Shown: piece by piece, positions 32,825 through 42,531 of the stretch
How the letters are laid out: each line of letters starts with the position of its first letter
Position numbering within the stretch: the first letter of the stretch is position 1
Assembly: GCF_905171775.1 (NCBI RefSeq)
Contig: NC_053489.1
Coordinates: 589,921,832-589,985,831, forward strand
Origin: Rana temporaria
Taxonomy: Eukaryota > Chordata > Amphibia > Anura > Ranidae
Length of the DNA: 64,000 bases
Direction: 5' to 3'
Program-made: the position numbers and the translations under genes
Notes under the pieces: generated by a model
Database searches by the model: none
Seen by the model: the letters and a program-made list of their open reading frames with translations, nothing else
What the model was told of the DNA's origin: nothing

Positions 32825-35364
32825 TCAGCGCCCTGAACCGACGACGGGTGCCAGAAAGTCACCGCCGATCCAGGACTCATTCATCTTTATGAATGTGAGT
32901 CTGTCCACGGAGTCTGTGGACAGACGGGTCCTCTTGTCCGTGACCACCCCACCTGCCGCGCTGAATGTCCGCTCAGATAGTACGCTGGAGGGGGGGCAAG
33001 ACAATAACTCCAGCGCATACTGAGCGAGCTCGCGGCAGGTGTCCAATCTGGCAACCCAGTACTCCATGGGGTCGTCGGTGCTCATACTGTCAGAAGCACC
33101 GACGGACGCCATGTAGTCTGCCACCATGTGGGCCAGCCGCTGGTGGTGACTGCTGCTGCTGGTGGTGGTACTGGGTCGCTCGGTTTGGAAGAACATCCTC
33201 ATCTCTTCCATTAGGTCCCCTGCTCGGCTGCAGCTGGGTGCAGCCACCTGCTGGGTGAGATGAGGGGGGACAACTGGAGGCCGGGGAGTTGCCTGCTCCA
33301 ACCGTCTGACAATGGCTGCCTGCAGTTCCTCCATCCGGTGCTGCCTCCGGCTGGCTGGGATGAACTGCTCCAGTTTCCCCTTGCACCTGGGATCCAAAAG
33401 GGTGGCCATCCAGAAATCATCCCTCGTCTTGATGGTCTTAACCCGGGGGTCCCTCCTGAGGCATCTCAGCATGTGGGCAGCCATGGGGAAGAGCACAGCC
33501 CGCTGTGACTCCTCAATGCTGGCCAGGTGAATGAGGTGCGACTCTTCATCCCTGAGGCGCTGCTGGTCAAACTCAGACATGCCCAACCCCCGGACTATCG
33601 GTGCCCCCAACACCGGCTCTCCCTCCTGACCAGGCCCTGACTCCGGGACGACACCAGCAACCACCTCCTCCTCCTCTTCATCATCATCCTCCTCCTCCTC
33701 CTCCTCGTCCTGGCCCTGGTCTCGGTGGAGCATTGCTGACTCCTCCTGCTCCACCAAGGCACTCTCCCCAGCCTCGAGCAGGCGATCTAGTGTCCTCTCC
33801 AGCATGAACAGTATTGGCAGCACGCTATTGAGGCCAATTTGCTCACTGCTGACCATCTTGGTCGCCTGCTCGAAGGAGGACAACACTTGGCAGACCTGGT
33901 TTATCTGCCCCCACTGCGCACAGGCGATGAAAGGGAGTTGTGGTGAAGCCCTCTCAGTGCCTAGTTCCATCAGGTACTCCCTCACCGCCCTTTGCTGCTC
34001 CCACAACCTCTTCAGCATGTGGAGGGTGGAGTTCCACCGCGTCACACTGTCCACAATCAGCCTGTGAAGGGGCAGATTGTACTTCCGCTGCAATTTGGAC
34101 AGGGACGCGGTAGCGGTTGGGGAGCGCCTGAAGTGGCTGGCAATCCTACGCGCCTTTGCCACAATGTCACTCAACCCTGGATAAGTGCGCAGGAACTTCT
34201 GCACCACCAGGTTGAGGACATGTGCCAGACAGGGCACGTGGGTCAGACTGCCAGCACTAAGGGCGGCGAGTAGGTTGCTGCCGTTATCGCAGACAACCAT
34301 ACCTGCCTGGAGCCTTCGGGGTGTCAGCCACTTCTGGACCTGAGCCTGAAGTGCTTTCAGCACTTCTTCTCCAGTGTGTCTCCGGTCCCCTAAACTAACA
34401 AGCTGGAGCACGGCCTGACAGCGCACGTGCCCCACACTTGAGTAGCTACGGGGGCGCTTGCTGGGAGGCTCAGCAGCTGCGGAGACAGTGGCTTGAGGGA
34501 GACCAGCAGTTCTCCCCTGGACACCCCGGGGCGGCACCACAAGATCGGTTGCCGCCGATCCCTCACCGACGCCTCGGAGGGAAACCCAATGGGCCGTGAA
34601 GCTGATGTAGCGTCCCTGCCCATGCCTGCTGGTCCAGCCATCCATTGTCAGATGAACCCTGTCGCTGACAGCGTGATCCAGCGACAGGGTTACATTCTGC
34701 ACAATGTGCTGGTGTAGGGCAGGGACACCAGTCCTGGCAAAGAAATGGCGGCTGGGGACACGCCATTGGGGTTGGGCCTGCTCCAACATCTGCCTGAAGG
34801 GGTTGCTGTCAACTATGTTGAAGGGCAGCAGATGTTGGGCAATAACCCTTGCCAGGAGCCCATTGAGGGAACGCACACGTCGGTCTCCAGGGGGGAAGGG
34901 AGTGGTGCGGTCAAAGGCGTCTGAAATCGACGCCTGGCGCCGGACGGCAGTGCGGGACACAGACGTGGAGGGTGCTGTGGAAGTAGAGGTCTGGCTGCCG
35001 GTACCAGTACCTCTACTAGAGGGAGCGGGGGGGCATGACCTGCTGGAAAGAGATGAAGATGTGGCAGGGGCTGCTGTACCCTGCTCACTTGTGGTGGTGG
35101 CGCTGCTACCACCACCACGCTTCATCTCGTCATACAACGCCCAGTGGTTTATCCTCAGGTGCTGGTTCAGGGCTGTGGTACCCACCCGAGCCAAACACTT
35201 CCCTCTCTTCACCCTCACTTTACAAATCCGGCAGATGGCCACGGTAGGGTTGTCTGCCACCAGGGTAAAGTAATTCCAGACAGGTGACTTCAGCACCGCC
35301 CTCCTGTCAGATGGGGTGACGCTTACTTGCACCTGCTGGGACTCGGTGCGCACAGGTGGAGCTG

Positions 35365-35399
<35 letters not shown>

Positions 35400-36166
35400 T
35401 CCTCCTGACACCTCCTGCTGCCATCACCAGTGGAGACCCTGACGATGGTCTCCCTGGTGGTGACCTGGCGCACCGTTTCACCAGGGTGCCTACCTTCCCC
35501 GTCGTCACTGACGTAGTGAGCCGACGCGTCAGATGGCAACCATGATGGGTCACCCTCTTCGCCCCCAGAGATGTCAGACCAAGGGCTGAAATGTGTTGGT
35601 CTGAGGGAACCACCTGACATGGAGCCTCTAGCCTGGCTCCGCTGTCCCCTCACCCACGCCTGGGTCTGACTAGGTGCTGCTGTTTCCTGCACCAAAACAG
35701 CAGCACCAGTTTGAAGGGATGTCTCTGGGATACTGCCAGCAGGTATCCCATCCTCCTCATCCATCCCTTCAAAAAGGTCCTGACCATCAGGACAGAGCTG
35801 GAGGTCTGCCTGATGCATGGCCTCCCCCAAGAGATCCCTCTCACTGTCGCTGTCGAACAGTAAGATGCTGGACTCTTGGGGGCTGGGGGGGGGTAGTACA
35901 GGCACCGGTGTAATGGTGGTACTACTGTGAGTCGGGACCGACGACTCAGTGGCACTGCTGTGCCCCATGTAGTCCACCACTACTTGAGCCTGAGATGGCA
36001 ATATCGGGCGGCTGCCCGATGGGAAGAACTCCCGGATCAGGCGTACTCCCCTTGCACCCGATCCTCTACCACTAGTAGGGGCACGAGAGGTACCCCGTGC
36101 TGGCAGCGATCCAGCACTGGGAGTAACTCCCCTACCCCTGCTGCCACGGCCACGGATGCCGCTCAT
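32825..36166 (-). CDS. hAT-superfamily transposase with BED zinc finger, intact
   Basis: A single 1113-residue frame, ATG at 36166, stop TGA at 32825. The N-terminal 290 residues are low-complexity (RGRG, Ser/Pro, acidic, a Q12 run near 258-267). Residues about 294-345 form a BED-type finger (C312, C315, H336, H341). The RNase-H-like catalytic region follows with LTMDGWTS (D509) and VVCDNGSN (D627). The CLAHVLNL segment (C646, H649) and RWNST are typical of hAT, as is the C-terminal dimerisation region with SSVLSERTFSAAG, about 1060-1100. An E/D-rich loop lies at about 840-860. No stop or frameshift, so it may be active. The promoter is upstream at 36545-36620. It converges on the Myb-like gene of the same element. 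Confidence 0.93.
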
Positions 36167-36544
36167 TATTGCTGATATGTGTGTGGGGGGGGTAAACTTT
36201 ATTGGGGGGGGGAAATGTGAACAAAATGTGTTTTTGTGTATTTTTTACAAGACAGGCACGCAGACAAAGACGTACACAGACAGCTACTAAACTATAAGAA
36301 AAGTAGTACACCAGACAAGGACTACAAAATTAAAGAAAAAAAAAAAAGCACTAAACAAACACTAACTTTTTTTTTTTTTTTTTTTTTAAACACAAAACAC
36401 AGACACTAAACACACACTAAGCTAAGCTAGATGAAATAAATGTACACTAACAGTGTTAGACACAGGAAACCAGGAACACAGAAACAGCCTCCACACTCTA
36501 TAGCCAGCTTCTGAATCTGCAATGAAATGGTGCTGGGAGTGAGC

Positions 36545-36620
36545 TTATATAATGTCCATGCAGGCAGGTTCCTATTGGTTGCTAACCTGTGACGAGTGTG
36601 GAAGGAGAACTCTGATTGGC
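36545..36620 (-). promoter_or_regulatory. Promoter of the hAT transposase
   Basis: On the minus strand two CCAAT boxes (GCCAATCAGA at 36611-36620, ACCAATAGG at about 36571-36579) precede TTATATAA (36545-36552). Transcription from about 36515 would give a 5' leader of roughly 350 nt before the ATG at 36166. Confidence 0.7.
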
Positions 36621-36639
36621 TCTGATGCAAAAGGGCGGA

Positions 36640-37128
36640 GCAAATAATCGCGCAATATTCCTATTGCCGAATATTCGCATTGCGAATATTCGGCAATATA
36701 AAATGATCGCTTCAGCTACTCGGCCCAATGGCTCTAATCATACCAGCAATGCTTTCAGACGTCTATGGAGATCACTAGGATGTGATCTGTTTTAAAAATG
36801 AAACTGTAAAAATCGCTCTGATGCGGAAGATCGGGGCGAGGAAAGTAATCGCGCGATATTGCGTTTGCCGAATAATCGCATTGCGATCTTTCTGGAAAAT
36901 TCAATGAACGCTTCAGCTACTCGGCCCAGGGTCTCTAATGATACCAGCAATGCTTTTAGAGGTCGATGGAGATATCTAGGATGTGATCTGGTTCAAAAAA
37001 AAAATTGTAAAAAATCGAATATTCGGAATTGCGAATATTCACCGCGAATTTCGAAATATAGCGCGATTTCTCGAATATGCTATATTCGAGTCGAATATTC
37101 GCAATGCGAATATTCGTGAGCAACACTA
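36640..37128. repeat. Right subterminal region of the hAT element
   Basis: Two diverged copies of a block with CAGCTACTCGGCCCA and ATACCAGCAATGCTTT, 185 bp apart (about 36711 and 36912), then dense GAATATTCG/CGAATATTC palindromes up to the TIR. It mirrors the palindromic words at the left end. Confidence 0.75.
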
Positions 37129-39333
37129 CTGAAGATCCGAACTAGGTAGGGGAGGAAGGCTGGAAGAGGCTTGCTTGATTTGCGATAGCAGGTCTTCTTG
37201 AAGAAGCAAGACGTTTTTGAAGGACAAGATGGTGTCCGGAGGAGTAGAGATTTCTGAGTCACCATACATACGGGAAAGGGCATCGGGCTTGGAATTCTTT
37301 GACCCAGGTCTGTACGTTATGTGGAACACAAATCTTGTGAAGAATAATGCCCACCTGGCCTGACGTGGTTTTAGTCTTTTAGCAGATTTGAGATACTCAA
37401 GATTCTTGTGGTCAGTATATATCAGGATCGGATGGGCTGCGCCTTCCAGAAGGTATTGCCACTCTTCCAGGGCGGCCTTGATTGCCAGCAGTTCCCGGTC
37501 CCCCACACCATAGTTCCTTTCAGGTTCAGACAACTTGCGGGAAAAAAACGCAACAGGGTGTAAGAGAGCCTTGGGGCCCTGTCTTTGGGAGAGGATCGCC
37601 CCAACAGCGGTTTCTGAAGCGTCTACCTCTAGGATGTAGGGCAGGCTAGCGTCAGGATGTCTGAGGATGGATGCTGATACGAACAAGTCCTTGAGCTTCT
37701 CAAAAGCCGACTGGGCCTCTGGGGACCATTGAAATCGACTGGCTTGTTTGGTTAGGCTGGTTATCGGGGCAATGATACTGGAGAACCCTCGGATAAACTT
37801 TCTATAAAAATTTGCGAAGCCAACAAAACGTTGGACACCCTTTTTGTCCTTGGGTGCCGGCCAATCAAGGATTGCAGAGACCTTTTGAGGATCCATTTTG
37901 ATACCTTCCACTGAAATTATGAGACCCAGGAACTGTATGTCCTGGCGCTCGAACTCACACTTCTCGGGTTTTGCATAAAGTCCATGCAACCGTAGGCGGC
38001 CGAGTACACACCTCACATGTTCCCGATGTTTGCTTAGAGAAGGGGAGAAGATGAGGATGTCGTCCAGGTACACAATAACAAAAAGGTCGAGGTAGTCTCT
38101 GAAGATGTCGTTCACAAAATGTTGAAATGTGGCAGGGGCGTTACAAAGCCCGAAGGGCATGACCAGATATTCAAAATGTCCGAAGCGGGTTCGGAAGGCC
38201 GTCTTCCACTCGTCCCCGTCACAAATCCGTACCAGGTTGTATGCCCCGCGGAGATCCAATTTTGTGAAGATGACTGCCGCGCCCAAGCGTTGGAATAACT
38301 CAGGTACCAAGGGTAGCGGGTACCGATTTTTAATAGTCACTTTGTTCAATTCCCTGTAATCCACACAGGGGCGGAGGGAGTGGTCTTTCTTCTCTACAAA
38401 AAAAATCCCAGCCCCTGCCGGAGAGGTGGATGGGCGAATGAACCCTTTCCTGAGATTTTCATCAATGTAAGTTTTTAGGTTCTCAAGCTCAAGTCCTGTC
38501 AAGGGGAAGATTCTCCCAAAGGGAATTTCAGCTCCTGGGAGGAGCTCTATCGGGCAGTTGTAGGCCCTATGCGGAGGAAGGGTCTCAGCTCCCTTCTTAC
38601 TGAACACGTCCAGGAAGTCGTGGTATGCACTAGGGACAACTTGGCGACTTTCAGGGTCAGAGTCCATGCAGAGCAGGGGAGACGAGGAGGGTGATACTTG
38701 CAGGCAATGTTGACGACAGTAAGGAGAGTTGAGGGTAATTTCCCCAGAGATCCAGTTGATCTGTGGGTTGTGGGCTTGTAGCCACGGCATGCCTAAGATA
38801 ACAGGAAATATGGGTGACTCGATAATATCTAGGCACAGAAGTTCGTGGTGGATGTCGGCAATTGTTGTAGCCAGAGGCAAAGTCTCTTGGACAACCGGCC
38901 CGGATTTTAAGGCAGATCCGTCTGCAAGATGTACAGAAAGTCCAATAGTCTTAGAACGCAGAGGAATACGGTGTCTGGTGGCGAAGGACTGGTCCAAGAA
39001 ACCACTGCACGCTCCGGAATCAATTATGGCGTGGACCGGAATATTCCTTCCGGGGAGCTGAAAGACAACGGAGACAGCCAGATGAGTTGAGCAATTCTTG
39101 GGGAAAGCGGGTAAATGGACAGACAACAAAAAGAGGGACTTACGAAGCTTCGCCGGGCAGGATCTCACGAAATGTCCGGATTCCCCGCAGTATAGGCACA
39201 GATTATTGCTTCTTCGACGTTGGCGCTCTTCTGGGGTAAGAGATGGACGAAGGAGCCCCAGCTGCATGGGTTCCGAAGTGTCGGGTGATGAAGAGGTCAT
39301 TGGGACCGGTGGAGCTGAGTTGGCGTAGGAGGG
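37129..39333 (-). CDS. pol: Gypsy zinc knuckle, protease, reverse transcriptase and RNase H (middle part of gag-pol)
   Basis: Middle segment of the split gag-pol frame. Numbered from M at 39300: a CCHC knuckle (CLYCGESGHFVRSC, 35-48), the aspartic protease motif IDSGA (about 93-97), reverse transcriptase with FTKLDLRGAY and the YLDD active site (411-414), and RNase H with EVDAS (D560), DRELLA (E603) and YTDHKN (D630). It ends where the TAG of the hAT terminus gives an artificial stop. Codons upstream of M39300 are open to the Gag-HEXIM insertion at 39333 and join the gag segment in frame. All catalytic motifs are intact. Confidence 0.95.
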
Positions 39334-39866
39334 TGTGATACATTTGCCTATATGTCTCAGTTTACTGCTCCCTGCTAGCCAGGTTATTGATGTGCTAATG
39401 TCCCCTCACTATTTCTAAAGGTTAATTGATCTATTGTGTTGTGTGAAGGAGAGCTGGGTTTAATTGGCTTGGGTTAATTATTCTGATTGCTTCATTGTGG
39501 TAATTATCTCTCTATATGCGGGGTCGAGCGGTCTGGTTGATGTATTCAGTACAGCTAGTGCTCAGCGTCATTGATGTCATTGTCTAAAGAAAATGTGTTT
39601 TCAGCATCGGCCCCGTCGTGTCTGCCTATAATCTGTATGGAAGCCCCAGTGTGAGGGGGGCGGAGATTTGTCATTGTAACAGTTTTGGAAATGACATATA
39701 AGCTGTGTGTTATAACATTAAAGTCTGTGTTGTTCAAGCAGTAAGCTGGTCTCATGTGTGGCTTTCTGGGCGATTCCAGGGATATCCCTCCTCGTGGAAT
39801 ATTGGGGTGATTTTCGTTATGGGAAGAAGGGAACGTTGACGGGGATATCATACCGATACCGTCACA
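39334..39866 (+). repeat. 5' LTR of the Gag-HEXIM element
   Basis: 533 bp. TATA-like TATATG at 39513-39518 and ATTAAA poly(A) signal at 39717-39722 place R between them. It ends GTCACA. Confidence 0.93.
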
Positions 39867-39873
39867 AATTGGT

Positions 39874-39888
39874 TGGCAGCAGTGGGAT
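39874..39888 (+). other. Primer-binding site of the Gag-HEXIM element
   Basis: TGGCAGCAGTGGGAT, 7 nt after the LTR. It resembles the complement of a tRNA 3' end; from memory it is closest to leucine tRNAs, with one or two mismatches. Confidence 0.6.
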
Positions 39889-40003
39889 TTTTCCCTTCTA
39901 TTCCCCTTCACACCCGGATTCCAAGCAGACACTGGAAGAACTACTGGAAGTTCGTGGAAGGATTGCTAGCAACAAAACCAAGCGGGTCATCATAGCAGAA
40001 TCA

Positions 40004-41611
40004 ATGGAGCTAGACCAGGAGGACGGGATTGCAGCAACGCCAGCAGTACAAGAGATGGAGACACCAGTGATTCAGGAGGAGGAATCGCCAGCCAACAAGC
40101 TAATGAGAGAGAAGCTAGCGTGGTTCGGCCCGAACCCAACGCCAGATGTGGTACTGAAAGTGATGGACATGTTAGTAAACGCAGAGCTACAGAAGGATAA
40201 ACAAATAAGGGACGCAGAGCTACAGTTAAAACTGGCAGCAGTCCAACAAGCAGCCGCACCTTCTACGAACAGTGAGTACAGCACAGCAGACGCAAGGAAG
40301 ATTCCGTTTAGCGCTTTTAAAGCTTTTGATGAAAAGGACTGTGAGATTGATAACTTCCTGGCGGATTTTGAGCGACAATGTAACCTGCACCGAATAGCTA
40401 GAGGAGACTGGGTTGCAATATTGTCAGGCAAACTGTCAGGCAAAGCTTCTGATGCTTTCCGGACCGTGCCAGATCAGGATATTCATAGCTACGCCCGGGT
40501 TAAAGAAGTGCTCCTGGCTCGTTATGCAGTAACCCCAGAGTCCCACCGACAGAAGTTCAGGGACTCACGCAAAACCACGAAAGACTCTTATGCGGAATGG
40601 GCATGCCAATTGTCCCGGTCGGCCTCTAACTGGGCTAACAGCAGCCAGGCCACCACCGCAGAGGACATTTTGCAACTAATGCTCCTGGAGCAATTTTACA
40701 ATCACATCCAGACGGACGTCAAGGATTGGGTGAGAGATCGCAGGCCCATGACTCTACCAGAGGCCGCGAAGTTGGCGGATGAATATGCAGATACTCGCAA
40801 GACGAACCAGGTCACACCACAGGAACAACCTCCACCACAAACGGTGCCCTCACACCCACCAACCGCTAGATACCAACCTCCTAACAGACCGGTGACATCT
40901 AGCCCTCGCTATCATCGCCAGGAGGGCAACGAACAACGCTGCTTCCGGTGCAAACAGCTGGGTCACTTCAAGCAGAATTGCCCCATGAATGACAACACCA
41001 GGTCAAATTGGTCTCAACCTGGGTACCGCCCACCAGCAGCAGCCCATTGTGTAGACTCGGCTTGGGATCCAAAGGAGCTGGGTCAGGAAGAACCATTGGG
41101 CACCCCTTACGAAGCCCTCATGGTACAATCTGTTATTACGGACAACAGGGAACACCATTGTCAGCTGGTCATGGGCGACAGCCCTGAGCCGGAGGGGCCC
41201 TGGAGGGAGCTGGGCAGAAAGAGGCACCGCCGGCCACCCTTCAAGAAGAAGAGGTCCTGGAAGCCGTATAATAAGCTGACCTGGGAGGAGAAGAAGCGAC
41301 TGGAGGAGAGGGAGTCGCAGCGGGCGTCCCAGATGCGTGCCGAGATGTTCGCCAAGGGCCCACCGGTGGCCCCTTACACCACCACCCAGTTCCTGATGAT
41401 GAAGGACGACGTGGAGAGCCTGCAGGACATGAGCAAGCAGGAGCTGATCCGTGAGTACATAGAGCTGGAGGAGTGCATAAGCCGCATGGAGGAGGAGAAC
41501 AACCACCTGAGGTCACAGCAGCATGAACTGGAGATGGAGCTGGAGAAGCTCCAAGAGGAGAACCGGCGGCTGCGGAGGGAGCAGGGGGTGGCTGACCTTA
41601 TGGGGCTCTGA
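40004..41611 (+). CDS. Gag-HEXIM fusion protein, 535 residues
   Basis: ATG at 40004 is the first ATG after the primer site in this frame; the frame is open further upstream without an ATG. Residues about 100-265 are a retroelement capsid-like Gag, with a SCAN-like helical segment at about 219-265 (LLEQFYNHI, WVRDRRP, EAAKLADEY). A CCHC knuckle follows (C313, C316, H321, C326). Residues about 404-527 closely resemble metazoan HEXIM1/2: an arginine-rich 7SK/nuclear-localisation motif (405-420, RKRHRRPP...KKKRSWK), the KLTWEEKK stretch, RAEMFAKG, APYTTTQFLM (the PYNT region, here PYTT), then SKQELIREY and a coiled coil (about 474-527) matching the Cyclin-T-binding dimerisation domain. The acidic segment of cellular HEXIM between PYNT and the coiled coil is missing. 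HEXIM binds 7SK RNA and inhibits P-TEFb. What the fusion does for the element is inference. Confidence 0.92.
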   Translation: MELDQEDGIAATPAVQEMETPVIQEEESPANKLMREKLAWFGPNPTPDVVLKVMDMLVNAELQKDKQIRDAELQLKLAAVQQAAAPSTNSEYSTADARKIPFSAFKAFDEKDCEIDNFLADFERQCNLHRIARGDWVAILSGKLSGKASDAFRTVPDQDIHSYARVKEVLLARYAVTPESHRQKFRDSRKTTKDSYAEWACQLSRSASNWANSSQATTAEDILQLMLLEQFYNHIQTDVKDWVRDRRPMTLPEAAKLADEYADTRKTNQVTPQEQPPPQTVPSHPPTARYQPPNRPVTSSPRYHRQEGNEQRCFRCKQLGHFKQNCPMNDNTRSNWSQPGYRPPAAAHCVDSAWDPKELGQEEPLGTPYEALMVQSVITDNREHHCQLVMGDSPEPEGPWRELGRKRHRRPPFKKKRSWKPYNKLTWEEKKRLEERESQRASQMRAEMFAKGPPVAPYTTTQFLMMKDDVESLQDMSKQELIREYIELEECISRMEEENNHLRSQQHELEMELEKLQEENRRLRREQGVADLMGL

Positions 41612-41984
41612 TTCCCCTCCCCCCCCCGGACTCTGAGCACCAGTGCTACAGCATTTCAACAAATATAACTTTTTCTTTTTATGAATCTCCTGGGATTGTC
41701 ACTTCAGAGCCATAACCTGCCCCCTCCCATAGCGGGACACCTAGACGGCGGCGCACAGACCCATTCGCTGTCTTCACACTGACTTCTGGTGACTTTGCAG
41801 ATCGCACAAAGACTTGGGGACTGACCGGCGTGTGATCTGACGACCCGGTGACATACCTGAGTCTGAAGCAGTTGCCAAGGGAGGTCAGTCATGCCAAACG
41901 GAGTTAACCTCTGACTAATAGCTCTGAACCCGTCAACCCTACTGGACCAGGGAAGGTCCAACCGGGTTTGCCGGAGCAGGGAGC
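41612..41984 (+). other. 3' untranslated region of the Gag-HEXIM element
   Basis: 370 bp between the stop codon and polypurine tract, with C-run CCCCTCCCCCCCC directly after the stop. No pol remnant is seen. Part could be captured HEXIM 3' UTR. Confidence 0.5.
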
Positions 41985-41998
41985 AAAAGGGGGGCCAT
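41985..41998 (+). other. Polypurine tract of the Gag-HEXIM element
   Basis: AAAAGGGGGGCCAT directly abuts the 3' LTR. Confidence 0.85.
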
Positions 41999-42531
41999 TG
42001 TGATACATTTGCCTATATGTCTCAGTTTACTGCTCCCTGCTAGCCAGGTTATTGATGTGCTAATGTCCCCTCACTATTTCTAAAGGTTAATTGATCTATT
42101 GTGTTGTGTGAAGGAGAGCTGGGTTTAAGTGGCTTGGGTTAATTATTCTGATTGCTTCATTGTGGTAATTATCTCTCTATATGCGGGGTCGAGCGGTCTG
42201 GTTGATGTATTCAGTACAGCTAGTGCTCAGCGTCATTGATGTCATTGTCTAAAGAAAATGTGTTTTCAGCATCGGCCCCGTCGTGTCTGCCTATAATCTG
42301 TATGGAAGCCCCAGTGTGAGGGGGGCGGAGATTTGTCATTGTAACAGTTTTGGAAATGACATATAAGCTGTGTGTTATAACATTAAAGTCTGTGTTGTTC
42401 AAGCAGTAAGCTGGTCTCATGTGTGGCTTTCTGGGCGATTCCAGGGATATCCCTCCTCGTGGAATATTGGGGTGATTTTCGTTATGGGAAGAAGGGAACG
42501 TTGACGGGGATATCATACCGATACCGTCACA
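41999..42531 (+). repeat. 3' LTR of the Gag-HEXIM element
   Basis: 533 bp, one base different from the 5' LTR by eye. Confidence 0.93.

Larger units (their letters stand above)
21449..37128. mobile_element. 15.7-kb hAT transposon carrying two genes
   Basis: The element starts TAGTGTTGAGC and ends GTGAGCAACACTA (inverted TAGTGTTG ends). It is flanked by a perfect 8-bp duplication CTGAAGAT (21441-21448, 37129-37136) within the Gypsy pol frame. Contents from the left: AATATTCG-rich subterminal tandem repeats; a four-exon Myb/SANT-like gene on the plus strand; a 152-bp satellite; a Tc1 relic; an intact BED-type hAT transposase on the minus strand with its promoter; and a second AATATTCG-rich end. 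A SINE-like copy and a Tc1 copy sit in introns of the Myb-like gene. The size is very large for hAT, partly from the satellite and insertions. Confidence 0.92.
39334..42531 (+). mobile_element. Non-autonomous LTR retrotransposon encoding a Gag-HEXIM fusion, 3.2 kb
   Basis: Two 533-bp LTRs (39334-39866, 41999-42531) start TGTGATAC and end GTCACA. They differ at one visible base (AATTGG against AAGTGG in the U3 region). The 5-bp duplication GAGGG flanks the element (39329-39333, 42532-42536). A tRNA-type primer site, one long ORF, a 3' untranslated stretch and a polypurine tract lie between, with no protease, reverse transcriptase or integrase. It was inserted into the gag part of the minus-strand Gypsy element. 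Near-identical LTRs point to a very recent insertion, with enzymes supplied by another element. Confidence 0.95.

Noticed and set aside
33260..35913. Plus-strand frames opposite the hAT transposase (up to 189 codons)
   Set aside because: Antisense shadows of a GC-rich coding sequence with no domains.
39758..40003. 82-codon N-terminal extension of the Gag-HEXIM frame
   Set aside because: It begins inside the LTR and crosses the primer-binding site without an ATG; the ATG at 40004 is the likely start.
40004..41611. Host HEXIM gene lying by chance next to a retroelement
   Set aside because: The HEXIM-like part is in the same uninterrupted frame as Gag, between LTRs with a shared 5-bp duplication, and followed by the element's own polypurine tract.
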